64,000 bases of DNA, taken from positions 86,538-150,537 of the forward strand of contig JAGFNK010000079.1 in the NCBI GenBank assembly GCA_025769875.1, in the 5' to 3' direction. Shown here in pieces: positions 12,006 to 23,389 of this stretch (positions are counted from its first letter, which is position 1; each line of letters begins with the position of its first letter). Under the pieces are notes generated by a model. The model was not told the origin of the DNA. It did no database searches and saw nothing but the letters and a program-made list of their open reading frames with translations. The DNA is from Russula earlei (Eukaryota; Basidiomycota; Agaricomycetes; Russulales; Russulaceae). Made by a program: the position numbers and the translations under genes.

Positions 12006-13518
12006 TTAACATCCAAATTCGTACTTGGCAAGTGGGATAACCATGATGGTTTCAGCATCTTTCCCTTTGGGCATGCCCATATTCCTCCAACAAGGTGCAC
12101 ATAGGATGCACGGACTCTCACCAAGGCGCACATCTCCAACAATCGAGTATACGCCCGGAACTTTGGAACATGCCCGACAATTTCCAAGTAGTGGAGGGGT
12201 CAATTGGGAAGTGAGCGGATACCCAGTGGGAGGATCATGTGGATGAAACAAACTAAACAAACAGGTCAACGAGGCCGTGGGTATTAGGAATGGTAAAGAC
12301 ATGCCGAATCTGATCGATGACTAGGAAGTGCTCGCAATTGCCTCGATGCAAGAGCCAATATGGGTAGTTGAGACGGAGCGAGAGTGAGGAGAAGGGGGTG
12401 TCATGCATTTTCGAGCCGAGGGTGAGCGGATCCGAGATAGCAACAAGGCTGCTAGAACGCCACAAGCGGCCATCGACCAGAGTTCGCGATGGACAACGTG
12501 GGTGCATACCTGGCATAATCGGTTCTTGTCAAACCATCTCCGTAGGCTGTACCTTCGATCACCACGACGCATCCACCGGGATGCTTCGAGGGACCGGGTT
12601 CGTACCCAACGAATGTGCCATCCAGCGTGGATTCGTCGGACAGCTCGTTCGAAGTGCACGGTATGACGTCATAGAGTTCCCCGAGGGTATTGGAAGACAA
12701 CACCGCATGCTGGGAGCTGCGATATACGAAGTTGTATGACCAGGAAAGGCGGTTGTATACACTGATTGTCACGACGGCGGAAAGCGCGGCAGCGGCAGAC
12801 CCGTTCTTCGCGCGCTTCTTCTCGTAGCCATCAGCTGAAAGAAGGGCGGGGTTGCGATTAAGGAGACTCACGATCTCTGTCAGCGTATTGATATCTGAAT
12901 TTTTGGGACCTCTGATGAAGACCGCCGCTTCCTGCGGTAACCTAGGCCCGTTAAATATGCTCGTCATAACGGAACAACAAGTCAGGAACGTGCATACGGC
13001 CAACTGTTTAGCTTGATATTCGCTAGGCCGTCCTTCAGAGCGATGAGGTTGGGGGTATCCTCCAGCTCTGAGACAACTTCGCGTTTTCGTTTACGCTTCC
13101 CCGATGAACTTCGGTCTGCCAGGTCATAGGTGGTATTGACTGATGTGTCATGAACGTGTCTTGCATGGACATAGAGACGTGGATCGTCGAATATATCAGA
13201 GAGTTTTGACCTGATATCATCTATGCTTGGGCAATATTAACGTCCGGACCAGCCATTTTTACGAGGGACCTACTTGCACTCAGATACAATGGAGTCCTGC
13301 GAGGGGTTTACACCTCCTGCAACTTGTTGAGGGGAGGCTGGCGCCGCGGATGCACATGCCACATTGTCACGAGCACTACCCAGGAATTCGCCGATGTGGA
13401 TGGGCTCCGATGGTGGGCCAATAAGTGATTCATTGGATGCTGCCGACCATGTCACTGAGCTCATTAGGGTCACGTCACAAAGAGCGAGGTGAAGGGCTTG
13501 ACCATGGATGCACCACAT
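12006..13518 (-). CDS. SNAPC3: snRNA-activating protein complex subunit 3 (SNAP50-like)
   Basis: The minus-strand product begins MWCIHGQALHLALCD. Its middle has a basic stretch (SSGKRKRKREVVSE). Its C-terminal half matches the SNAPC3 domain: FNGPRLPQEAAVFIRG, then GCVVVIEGTAYGDG, then LSLRLNYPYWLLHRGNCEHF with LVIDQIRHV. A cysteine-rich end follows (CRACSKVPGVYSIV, then ESPCILCAPCW) and the stop is at 12006-12008. Known of the family: SNAPc binds the proximal sequence element of snRNA promoters and recruits Pol II or Pol III. Fungal members are poorly studied. Introns with clear borders lie near 13275-13225, 13000-12945, 12515-12480 and 12300-12250. The C-terminal zinc-finger cysteines are present. 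Subunit identity rests on the motif order; the start codon is less certain. Confidence 0.83.
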
Positions 13519-13560
13519 GTGACACCAATAAATGAATTCGAAGGATTATCCGCCTCCTCA

Positions 13561-13620
13561 AAAATTGCAACCAGGATATAAACCAACAGCCGTGTTGGTT
13601 TATATCCTGGTTATGATTTT
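13561..13620. promoter_or_regulatory. Perfect 20-bp-arm palindrome containing TATAAA on both strands
   Basis: The arms at 13569-13588 and 13593-13612 are exact reverse complements separated by GCCG. Imperfect pairing extends outward to AAAATTGC / ATGATTTT. Each arm contains GGATATAAACC, so the same TATA-like word faces left and right. It lies 50-90 bp upstream of the SNAPC3-like start codon and about 300 bp upstream of the NPC2-like start codon. It could be a shared symmetric promoter element, a cruciform, or a small foldback insertion. Confidence 0.75.
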
Positions 13621-13910
13621 GTTTTGTGAAGAAAGGAAACGTTTTTAAGATGTACTCAACGCGTGTCGAACACGAACACCTGGACGCCGGGCGATCGGAC
13701 CGGATCGAGCTTCTGCCTGTTTAGGACACGCTCACAAAGACAAAGACGAAAATGACAAAAGGCAGTGTTAGATTACAATTTTGGTGCTTACAGTACGTCA
13801 CGTGTCACAAGATTCGCTCACGTCACGCTCCTGGTACAAATCTCTTCCCTTCCAAGTCGGGTTGACACTCGACCTGCTCTTCGTACTTCTTCGAATCTTT
13901 GTCCCTCCTC

Positions 13911-14679
13911 ATGGCCCGCCTCTTATTTTTGACTCATTTTCTTGTATCTTTTCTTGCTTCAACCAATGTGATTGCGCAGCTTTCCTCTCAACAGCCAGTT
14001 GTTCATCAAGATGGCCCTCTCCACACCACAGACCGTTGGAGTTGGGTTGATTGCGGTCAGTCATATACATAGCATGTGCATTGCCCACAGCCTCATAGTC
14101 TCGTCCTCTTCAAGGCTCGTCCAGTGATGTTGTCCGAATTGAGTCCATCAACGTCTCCCCCTGACCCTCCAAAACCTGGTCAGAATTTGACTGTCACCGT
14201 TCGCGCCACAGCACAGGAACGGATTGAGGTGCGTCCGCCGTGTGCCGGTCGTTTATGCTCCTCACTGATGACGCCCCTTCTCCAAGGAGGGTGCATTTGC
14301 AGATGTTCTTGTGAAACTGGGCCTTATCAAGTTATTGCACAAGGAATTCGACTTATGTCAAGAGGCGTATGTTTTCGTACCGTTGACCATCTTAATACAC
14401 CTTAATTTGCCTCTAGGCGCGATGCGCAGGCCAGTATTCAGTGCCCCGTTGATTCTGGGGAATATGTGGTGGAGCACACCGTTGCTCTCCCGAAAGAGGT
14501 CCCGCAAGGTGGGCTACCCCCATTATGCCTCTTGTTATTCTGATTTGATTTCTTTTTCCTTAGCCAAGTTCACGATCAATGCACGTGGTTATACAGTAGA
14601 TCAGGATGATCTGTTCTGCGTCGATCTAAAGGTCGATTTCATGAAGAGGCCGTTCCCCAAGTTTTCTCTGGGCTGGTAA
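13911..14679 (+). CDS. NPC2: ML-domain phosphatidylglycerol/phosphatidylinositol (NPC2-like) transfer protein
   Basis: A signal peptide (MARLLFLTHFLVSFLAS, then TNVIAQ) is followed by WSWVDCG, VSPDPPKPGQNLTVTV, a helix block (EGAFADVLVKLGLIKLLHK), QCPVDSGEYVVEHTVALP and AKFTINARGYTVDQDDLFCV. The end is DLKVDFMKRPF. This is the fungal ML-domain PG/PI transfer protein, secreted or vacuolar, which binds sterol or phospholipid. Exons are 13911-14055, 14115-14228, 14287-14366, 14417-14508 and 14564-14679. Summed, the exons are one base too long: the C-run at 14156-14160 has one C more than the conserved frame allows, so an assembly indel is the simplest reading. Corrected length would be about 181 aa, normal for the family. 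Confidence 0.9.
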
Positions 14680-15088
14680 TCGAATCATGATTGTATTCCT
14701 CGTAACAGGGGTTCTTCCTCGATGTGCGTTGCATGTCCTCCTTCCTTTATATACGGATGTCATATCAGCTAGCGTCGTATGATATCGATATCTCGATGTT
14801 TTTGTTCAAATTATCACTCGCATACTGCTTAACCAGCCTTGCAATAGATGAAAGTTGGTTCTTTTTCTGTCGACTTTGGGTCCAGCAACGCATGAACGAG
14901 TAAATAAGGACGTCGCCTCATGCATAAATGCGCCGCTTCCCCGGATAAAGCAAGGCACAGCCATGCCTTAGTGCATGGCTGACAACAACCGCCTTTGCAC
15001 TGATTACTCTTTAAATGACAAGAAGGTTGGGCAGGATCACCCTCATCGTACTTTCCCCCTCCTCCACTCCCTTAGTCACGGTCACAAA
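14680..15088. other. Intergenic, nothing recognised
   Basis: This is the spacer between the NPC2-like stop and the small orphan gene. It contains mixed AT-rich words and no open frame with familiar residues. The last 80 bases before the ATG are pyrimidine-rich (CCCCCTCCTCCACTCCC), as is usual for a fungal leader. Confidence 0.45.
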
Positions 15089-15500
15089 ATGCCTAACAAT
15101 TACGATGTCGCCTTCCGGTTCGTGAACGACACGCAATGGACCGCCACCTTGGAAGCCTGGGGTCCTAACCCTCGTGGACGGGATAGCGGAGTGATGCTCA
15201 TTCTCCGACCACAAGAAGGGGTCGCGTTTATGCAGAGTGCAAACTTATCCTACTATTACTGTGTTCGCCACCACGGAATCGAGACTGGTTTTTCGTAGGT
15301 TCTCAGACGAAGTAGTCTGCTCCTCTGCTGAAGCTGATAAACCTAGTGCGAAGATCGTTGTGGACACGCTAACGAACATTTCGGAGGTGGTGCCGCACGC
15401 ACTCCCGGCCAATTACTCAACCATCACGCCTCTCTCTCCTAAAGCGGGTGTCACAGTCAGAAGATATCGTCCGCTAACGCACTATGTGAATGGATGGTAG
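15089..15500 (+). CDS. Small orphan protein, paralogue of the gene at 22983-23389
   Basis: Exons 15089-15294 and 15347-15500 give 119 aa with the frame closing exactly; the intron is 52 nt. The start is MPNNYDVAFRFVNDT; the end is YRPLTHYVNGW. No signal peptide or membrane span is visible and I know no function. It aligns along its whole length with the gene at 22983: 'FVNDT' with 'FTNDS', 'GVMLILRPQEGVAF' with 'GAIVLLQPAEAVTL', 'YYYCVRHHGIETGFS' with 'YKYVIKTQTKLVSVS'. The intron sits at the same place and phase, after the first two bases of the Ser codon. A longer in-frame Met at 14975 exists, but homology starts only at 15089. Confidence 0.75.
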
Positions 15501-15848
15501 ATTGTTTAGAGCTATGCATCGTTCACTGTCTTACGAGCTCTTTCTTTACCAGACTCGGTAACTATAAAATCCCTATCCACCTGGAGGATGTTGGGCCAGT
15601 GGCGTGCCAGAAGGACGAGTAATGAATGAGAGGAGGGTGGTTGCCTCTCGAGAGGGTTGTTCTCACGGTTTCTTTGTTTCACTCCAATCTGCATTAGCAC
15701 CGTATACTACGACTACACAACACACAGGAGTGTCCATAAAGAACCCTGTGGTTAAAGAAAAGCTTGCTTTCAAATAAACGTTATCTAGTTCGAGCTTCGA
15801 TCGGACACCGGGTCCAAAAAGTCGCGAGTGACTAGAACGACGCCCCCA
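15501..15848. other. Intergenic, nothing recognised
   Basis: A 348-bp spacer between the orphan gene and MED5. It should hold the orphan 3' end and the MED5 promoter. No motif was recognised. Confidence 0.45.
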
Positions 15849-18800
15849 ATGTCACTCGCAGACCTCACTCGCAATGCCTTTCAAAGCGGTCTTTCCCCAG
15901 GAAAGGTGAATATTTACTTGCGTTCCCCAAACAAGAGATTCAACGCTTGATTTTCGTTGTCAGTGGGTTAGCTTGTGTCAAATGTTTCTTTGGCGCGGCC
16001 CGGCGAACGCACCGCACACTCTCGCATCGGCAAGCTCAGAGGCAGAGATCAGCAGTGAGTCGTTATATGTCTGACGAGAAATGTAACGGGCTAGACCTTT
16101 CTCAGGTTCGGTCCTTATGCTCTTTGAGTATTACCCTGGGGACGCCGTGCTACAAGCATACCTGAAGGATGCCATACAAAGCAGGCTAGTATCTCTCCCA
16201 ACCTTCACTGCAACATTTCTTCTGGCTGCCCGATCGAGAGCACTACGCGAGCCAGCGACCCTAAGCCTCCTGTGCAAGACCATCCAGCAAGCCCGTATTT
16301 GGCCAGACCCGTCGCTGGCTCCTGCAACCTTACTCCCAGAGGATCCAGACCTTGCCTTAGGCACAATCCGAGACGCATTGGAACTATTACGAACGACCTA
16401 TGACCCCATACTTCCACCTCATCATTTCCAGCGAGTCGTAGCGCCTGTTCAAAATCTTGTCATGTCCTTGACACATCCAACTCCCAACTTTCCCAATGCA
16501 TCTGGGGCGCTCGCACTGGAGTGTATTCAAAGCATTAAAGACCTCCTCCTCCACGCATTTGCACTCGACCATAACCTAAGGCAGCCCCTCGAGAACCTCG
16601 CTCTTTCTCTGAGTCTTTTCCTGGGTGAAAATGCAAGTTTAAATTCCCGACGATCGGTGTCTAGCACGCGGTCAGCATTTGGACCAGTCGACATCCTTGG
16701 GCCAGGATTCGAAAACGACATCACAACCTGTAGCCTTCTCCTTTTTCATCTGGTAAGTTGGTTGGCTTTGTGAATGCGTCTGCTGGGCGACTTTGAGAGG
16801 TATATCCCGTCACGTTTAGATCGTTGACCGAGCAAAGGCATATGGGTCGGGACATGATAGTCATGCCACTGCGTTACTAGTCGCGACCTTTCGAGTGACT
16901 GCATGGTCGTTGCAGAGATTTTTTATCCAGCTCTTTCAGTCCGCTCTCACCTGTTTATCAACGGACTTGTCACCTGTGACGAGCAGGCGGCCACTCTCAT
17001 TGTGGAACGCCTTTCTCGCTGGCCGTGTGAGTACGTCGCTTGCGTCGTGCTCACTACTCCTTCACCCAAGAACAATCATGTCAGCTTCCTCGCTTATTGG
17101 TATCATTTGAACGAGCTTTGGGAATGGATAAAATTTCCCAAACGGAATACGTTCGTTTTTCGCCTAGCGTCTCGTTCCCGTGAACTCAGGTCATCTGTCT
17201 AGCGTGCGGCTCTGCGGGAAGCTTGGGGCGCGCTTGCTCTCGGGGACCCTCTCACTTCTACATTAGAAAACATGTGGTCTCTCGTAGAGCCCAGTCATTC
17301 ACTCGAAAATACAGACAAGTGAGAGACCCTCTCTTCTTTGAATGACACTGCTGATGCCCTCTGCATAGGCCAGTCTCGTTTACACGGGCCTTTACATACC
17401 AACTGCTTTCCTCTGGCCTTCTCGATCAGACCTTCGCTCTCAGAATAGATCCAAGCCTTTCCGGAGAGAGCCCGTCTCGTCTACAGACTGAGGCGCGCGA
17501 AGCCGGCGCCGATTTCGGGGTAAATGGCTCGCTTGGCTCGTGACCATAGCTCATCATGAGGGAATAGCATTATCTGAATCAAAAGGTTTCTTCTGATCTG
17601 AATACAACTGACGCACAAATTCTCCTGCAAAGGATATACTCGGACCCCATTTCCCATGCGACATTCGCCGAAACCGTCCGTAAAGTACGCCTCTATCAGA
17701 CACTAATTTTCCCAAGTAAGCCGCTGATGTTAATCGTAAGCGCTTTCAAGCTGCATCGTCTAGCCTGGATGTCGAGACACTTGGTCACATATCAAGAGTT
17801 CTCTCTGCGAACGAGACCGCTCTGGATCTGGTTTCCTTGCACATTGAGTTGTTGTCGTTGGTATCAAGTGCCCTAGGCTTCGTGGAAGAGTACGATTGTG
17901 AAGCTGTTGGTGCGTGAGGGAACATATTGACATGTGGGTGCAGACATAGTTCGCAGGTGATCCCCAAAGCGCTGTCGGCAACCTTGGTGATATTGTCCTA
18001 TTCGCTCAGCTAGCAATGGCGAGATTTAAGGTATTTGAAGGTCACTCTGGGGTCCTCAGCACATTCAACATTTTCCAGGTCTCGGACACACTAAAACACA
18101 AGAACAAGTCCCTTGACATAAGCTATCTTCGAAGAACCGACGCTATTCTCATGCCGACAACGACTTCACCGGAGGCCAGGGCTTTAATGACTTGGTTCAA
18201 AGCACTATTCGATAAAAACAGCGAAGGCATCGAAGATGGGGTTCTTCGGCAAGTACCCTGTTGGATTTCCCCTCCTTTTACGATGCGATACCTCTTTCAG
18301 TTCAACGCGTCCAAAGACTCTGTTGGCAATAGCTGCGACAGTGTTTCTACAGGCCCTCAGGGCCGCCGCGGAACGAAAACTCGACCTCGACGTGCTCAAT
18401 AATGGAATATCCTACTTCTTGGGGCCGCTGCTTGGATGGACACTTCCGGGTATCGTGCTGGCGCTTGTGAGACATATCAGACTGACAAGGTAGTATCAAC
18501 TTCTCGTCCACGCAAGCCATGATGACTGACTTGGATCAGGTTCCAGTCGACGCAGCACTTAAATGTTCTGCGCACTGTCATGTTATCGCCGAATGTCCCG
18601 CGGCCTGTGTTGACTCTCTGCGGACCAAGTGTAGTGAGATTACTGTCAGAATGGCGGGGTGGTACCCTTCCCTTCGACGTCGCTGCTCTGCGGCTAGATG
18701 TCATCAAAGTTACCGGTCTCACGGTCCCAGGTTCGGTATCTCCATCCATGTCTACGAGATTCCCCGCTCACTGGGACCCAAAGAACCGATCTTGAACAAC

Positions 18801-19376
18801 TCCTCCCTACATGGGGCTGACCAGTCGCGTAGGGCTATTCGGATTGCCCTCGCTCTGATTCAATCCGGCAAGCCTCCGTTCCTCAACGTCACTGCCTGTT
18901 TGGCTGAAACACCCGCAACCGAGTTCCTCCAAACGTTCTGGTTCGAGCTCAATATGACCATCAAGACGGACGCGACGGCGGATGCCGCCAAACGCTTGGC
19001 CGTCTTCATCCTCGCGACACCTCGTGCCCCGCGGACGCCACAACTGTTACCGATATTTCTGCACAACGTACTGCCGTCCCTCATCGATAGATTCGACAAC
19101 CCCAAGCTCGGACAGGCCATCGCCGGAGACCTTGAACTCCTGATCGCCATCATCTCATCGTCCTTGATGGCGGCGTTGCAGTTGGAGCGGGCTCTATACG
19201 CGACCAGCGGCGAACAGACATACGCGCTCGGTTCGTCGAGCTCCTCCATGGCCAGTAGGCTCGCACTGGATCTGCGCAATCGGAAAAGTAGTTCGAAAGG
19301 GAAACTGATTGCTCAGCGATTGACATCGTCACAAATTTTCGTTACGAACTTTCCTGTATTCAAAACTGAGATCTGA
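15849..19376 (+). CDS. MED5: Mediator of RNA polymerase II transcription subunit 5
   Basis: The start MSLADLTRNAFQSGLS is the usual Med5 N-terminus in this group. Helical-repeat protein follows: LFEYYPGDAVLQAYLKDAI, FTATFLLAARSRALREPATL, DILGPGFENDITTCSLLL and RPLSLWNAFLAGR joined by an intron to LPRLLVSFERAL. The C-terminus (SSSSMASRLALDLRNRK, GKLIAQRLTSSQIFV, TNFPVF) is the best conserved part. Known of the family: Med5 (Nut1) is a tail-module subunit contacting activators. The gene has many introns, for example 16753-16820 and the one ending at the AG just before CTTCCTCGC near 17094. The middle exons at 17200-18520 were not all resolved, and short stretches there could hold further frame problems. 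Tail-to-tail with TFG2. Confidence 0.85.
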
Positions 19377-19588
19377 TTGCGTGGAAAAAAGTGGTGACCG
19401 TGTTCAGTATCGTATCGTATCGTATCGAAGGACTCGAGTGATATATAATATTACATTCCATAATGTGTGACCTTGCTGAAGCGGCGTCAGGAATCTGGAG
19501 CGGTGAACAAGACGAAGGCGATGGTACAATATCATACGCAATGATGCAAACGAAAAGTGATGGATATGCATACCTATGGGCTTGACTG

Positions 19589-20776
19589 CTACTCCACGAC
19601 CTCTTCCATGTCATCATCCTCCTCCTCATCCTCCTCTTCTTCTTCATCGTAGTCGTCCATGGAAGCATCCGTATTCGAGGGTTGGGATGCATACAACCCT
19701 TCCGTCTTTACCTGCTCAAGAAAAAGAAAAACACTGAGTTCATGCAAACCATCTTGTGAAATGAAACGTACCCCATCACCCTTAAAGCTCGGCATGAGCT
19801 CCCAGGTGCCGTTGAACTCGCCGCTGCGATGCAAAAATGCGATCTCGCACAGCACCTCCTTCAGATACACCTCCGGTTGCTGTGTCCTCTCCCTCAGAAG
19901 CTTGATCGGCCACTGTTCGCGTTCTCGGAAGAGTGCGAAGAGAGCATCCAGAAGCTGGTTGCGAGGCATGCGCGCCATGCGCTCGTACTGTCCTTTCTGT
20001 GGCTTGACCTTTGTGCGCTATAAGAAAGAAAAAAGAAAAAAAAATCCACCACCGACCGGCAGGCCGGCGATGTGATGAGCAGGTCTGCTCACCCTAAAAG
20101 GGTGAAGATGACAGAAGCGAAGCCACGTATCACTCACCGTGAGGTCCGCGAAACCCGCCGCAGACGAGATGCCGCTGCTGAGCATCTTCCCGCCTCCGCG
20201 CCCCGCGCTGGCCCCGTCCATGAGCCCGACGCGCGCCGACCGCTCGTTTGCAGCTGCGCCGCGCTCCGTGAGGCGGCGTTCGTATCGCCCGGTCATGCGC
20301 GGACGCAGATTGCACTCGTGCTTGACTTTTCCCGTCATGATCGTCGTGCGCGCGCGACCTATGCCCGACGGCGATTTGGCTCGCTCCGCAACGACGACCT
20401 GGTTGTGTACGTCCTGATTGACCATGTCGAGCTCGTAGATGTCATCGTCCCCACCGTCATCCGGTGGCACGACGACGACGATGCGTGGAGGTGCGCCCGG
20501 TGGGACGTCGTATATGCGGATTTTGGCCAGCTGGACGCCCTCGGTGTCGAACTTGGACCAGCGTTCCATAAGGAATTTCGGGATCTGGCCAGAATGAGAT
20601 CAGCTTTGCGGGCAGGTTGTAACGAGTGAAGTGGTATACCTTTACAAGCCAGACTCTACCATGACCAGATTCGAGCATGATATGCTCATCAGGATCTGGC
20701 TGTGAGTCATCGTCGTTTTGAGATCCGAGAGCATCAAACGGTTTCTTCTCTTCGTCGGCAGTAATAACTCTTCCAT
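19589..20776 (-). CDS. TFG2: TFIIF beta subunit (Tfg2/RAP30)
   Basis: The minus-strand protein has an acidic N-terminus (ITADEEKKPF, then DESxPDPDEH-like residues), then GRVWLVK joined by intron 20639-20585 to IPKFLMERWSKFD. The RAP30 fold continues with KIRIYDVPPG, then the family's C-terminal winged helix: KVKPQKGQYERMARMPRNQL, LLDALFALFREREQWPIKLL, QQPEVYLKEVLCEIAFLH and FNGTWELMPSFKGD. It ends in a Glu/Asp tail (DDYDEEEEEDEEEDDDM). Known of the family: it binds Pol II with Tfg1 and stabilises the preinitiation complex. Further introns lie near 20138-20019 and 19770-19710. Odd: the natural-looking start ATGGAAGAG at 20776 is one base out of frame with the conserved ITADEEKK; either one base is missing near 20767 or an upstream exon was missed. 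Head-to-head with the next gene. Confidence 0.9.
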
Positions 20777-20991
20777 GGTTGAGGCGACGAGAGTGAAAGA
20801 AGCATAAGAGAGGTCGCTTAGTCATCAATTGGTCTGACCTCGGAGAGCGTGACTGACATGTAATTTTGTGACGTGTGACATACCGTAAGCAGCACAGCAG
20901 CCTGGGCCAGGCAGTGTCATGAACGAGATGAGACCTTCGAGACCGCTGGCGGGCGCCACGCTACCCTTTCCACTTAACTTCACCCACCAGA

Positions 20992-21952
20992 ATGAAGCCT
21001 CGAGAATATTGTTGCTGCGCAATTCCAGTCGTCAACTTTGGGATCTATTCAACCCTTATAGAACAATTTGTGCTGGGTATAGTGGCTGGTACCCTAAGCG
21101 TTGGTACCCCAGAAAGTAAGAGCCTCTTATTCTTCCCTGTTCATCCCTGAGACCCGCTGCGCAGTCGTCGGTGCTTCAACTCCTTCGTTTTCCCGTTGGG
21201 TTTTTGCCATCATCTGCTATGTCGGTGCCATGATTCAAGTACTCGGTTTCATTGGCGTCGTCAGGGTATGAGCTCTTCGTCGTCCCCGCTCTTGATTGCT
21301 CACTTCTGGTGTGTGCAGGAAAAACCCATACTTTACAGAAGATACACTACTTTGCACGCCCTTATCACAGTAGCTGCTTTCTCCGTCGCAGCTGTCTGGA
21401 TTGGTATTTCGGCTTCTCGACACAACACTGCTAAAAGCAACTGTGAACAAAAGTTCTTCACGGCAACATCTGACATTACGTCTGAGGGTCAAACGATGTG
21501 TGAGATCTTCCCATGGGTGGACATCGGCCTCATGGGTGGGCTGTGGGTTCTCTTGGCCATATCTCAGGTACGCTACCTTGTCGTCGTCGCTGGGCCCCCC
21601 TAAACCGATTCAGGCCTACTTCTTTTCTATCGTTTCTGGATATGGGGTCGGCCAACGTCTGGACCACGAGAAATTAAAATCGACGTATTCCATGGCGGGC
21701 CTCAACAGCGACCTTGGCCTAGCGAATCGTTCGGAACCTTGGGATTTGCCGGTGCCCCAACGTGGAGATGGCCGCGGGCACGCTCGATATGAAAGCGACA
21801 CAAGCGATGTTGTCATGCTCGAAGACACGTATAATGGTCCCCAGGAAGCGATTCCTGTACCTACGTTCGCTCCGACAGGCCACCCGAGCCAATCTAATCA
21901 GTACGAGGAGTACAGGTACCCCTATTATCAGGGTCCTCAGGGACCGCGATGA
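20992..21952 (+). CDS. Multi-span membrane protein, fungal, function unknown
   Basis: Starts MKPREYCCCAIPVVNFGIYS. Hydrophobic spans are seen around TLIEQFVLGIVAGTLSV, WVFAIICYVGAMIQVLGFI, LHALITVAAFSVAAVWIGI and VDIGLMGGLWVLLAISQAYF, making four. The loop between spans 3 and 4 carries two cysteines (SNCEQKFF, TMCEIFPW) that could pair outside. The C-terminal tail is Tyr/Pro-rich (YPYYQGPQGPR). The topology is tetraspan-like, but the CCG signature of true tetraspanins is absent. Introns are 21117-21163, 21267-21319 and 21570-21614, all in frame. Similar proteins seem widespread in basidiomycetes; no function is known to me. The CCC near the N-terminus could be acylated (inference). Confidence 0.75.
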
Positions 21953-22982
21953 ATGACGAGATATTTATGTGCCAGGAGTGGAGGCACAGGTTCAAATATT
22001 TACTACGCGTGGACTTTATATGATACATATCTAAGTGGTGAATGAATGGACGTTTGTGCAATGCATGATATCTGGTTGTACGTCGCTCTCGAGCCTTTAC
22101 GTGAATGAATGTCATGTGTGGCACCGACTAGATCCTCCCCCAGTGAGTGTGCATCGGCTGAGGATCCCCCATCGTGCCTAGTCGAGAGGGCTTATCGACC
22201 GGAGTATCCAATCCCGAAAGGCCCTGGGCTGCTCCGCGGCTGAGTCACTTTGGTCGTGATACCTACGGCAACGCTTTTTGTTTTGTTCAGGAGAACAAAA
22301 AGACGAAGCAAAGATCCGGAAAGTTGGGCGGCAACAGTAGAGTACTCTCCCCGCTTTCATGACTCGTGTGAACGGTAACAGAGCCGAAATGGAAAGATGA
22401 AGGTGATAACAAACGACTCTTTGGTTTGCCAGTTGCGGTCGTCTCAGCCTCGATGTTCTCGCGTGTTTTCGATTCGTCACCTTTTGGTCGCAGGATTGCC
22501 CGAGAGCAGTCGAACACGAGGCCTTCCGTCTACATCTCTTTTCCCATATGCCCTTCTGTGCGCGCCAAGTTGATTGCCCGAGCTGTCGTACACCAGAACA
22601 ATAGAGCCCTGTTGACAACGTGGCCACCAACTCTGTGTCCATTCCTCGGTTAACGTCCCTCCCCCATTCCGTCGTGACAACAGGTCGCATACCTGCTATC
22701 TGACACTGAACCCCCACGTCCCCTCGTGCGCAATAGGCAGGAACCGTTGCCGGACGGCTCCCCACGGCCTCTTATTCGATCTCTCTCTTGCCGTAAGCCC
22801 TGTAGCGGTCAACGGTGGGTGTCTCCCGCGGCAATCGGTGTGTCTCCTCAGGTCATCATCTCCTACATATCACCTTCTCATTCCCTACCGCTCGTCCTTC
22901 CCGCGTCCGCCATTTCTTTCAGCCTAACTCCAGCTTTTCTAACCCCAACGGGCCGAAGACCCTCGCCTGCCCTCTGTCCATC
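21953..22982. other. Intergenic 1.0 kb, nothing recognised
   Basis: Open frames on both strands here overlap each other and show no conserved residues. The last 150 bases before 22983 are pyrimidine-rich, as expected of a leader for the next gene. Confidence 0.45.
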
Positions 22983-23389
22983 ATGCCAGTACTCACCCAA
23001 GACTACGAGGTCTTGCTCGTATTCACAAACGACTCCCATGACTGTGCCACGGTTCAACTGTTGCGGGACTACGGGAGGAACACGGGCGCGATCGTCTTGC
23101 TTCAACCAGCGGAAGCCGTGACATTGGTGCTAGAGGCAGGGTCGACATACAAGTACGTTATCAAAACGCAGACGAAGCTTGTCAGTGTATCGTGAGTAGT
23201 CTCTACCTCCCCCTGCGGCCTACAAAGATTTCGCTTGCTCTCAGCGTGCACACATGGCGAGATGTCCAGTGCACAGTCTCGCAGCTCTTCTCGAGCACGG
23301 TGACGGTATCACAACCCGACGATATCACCCCCGTCACAGTGGACAGGATATGGAGAGACTATCGATTCAATCTCTGGACTGAAACATGA
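22983..23389 (+). CDS. Small orphan protein, paralogue of the gene at 15089-15500
   Basis: Exons 22983-23191 and 23245-23389 make 117 aa. Starts MPVLTQDYEVLLVFTNDSHD; the conserved core is GRNTGAIVLLQPAEAVTLVL and YKYVIKTQTKLVSVS; the second exon reads VHTWRDVQCTVSQLF and ends DRIWRDYRFNLWTET. Cysteines are few and no membrane span or signal peptide is seen. The alternating hydrophobic pattern suggests a small beta-rich domain (inference). It shares its intron position and phase with 15089-15500, so the two arose by duplication of an intron-containing gene. This copy looks closer to the common basidiomycete form; the other is more diverged, especially in exon 2. Confidence 0.78.

Noticed and set aside
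20072..20629. 185-codon plus-strand frame
   Set aside because: Antisense shadow of the conserved TFG2 exons.
22178..22765. 195-codon minus-strand frame as a gene
   Set aside because: Overlaps other frames, mixed composition, no recognisable block, and no intron signals that extend it.
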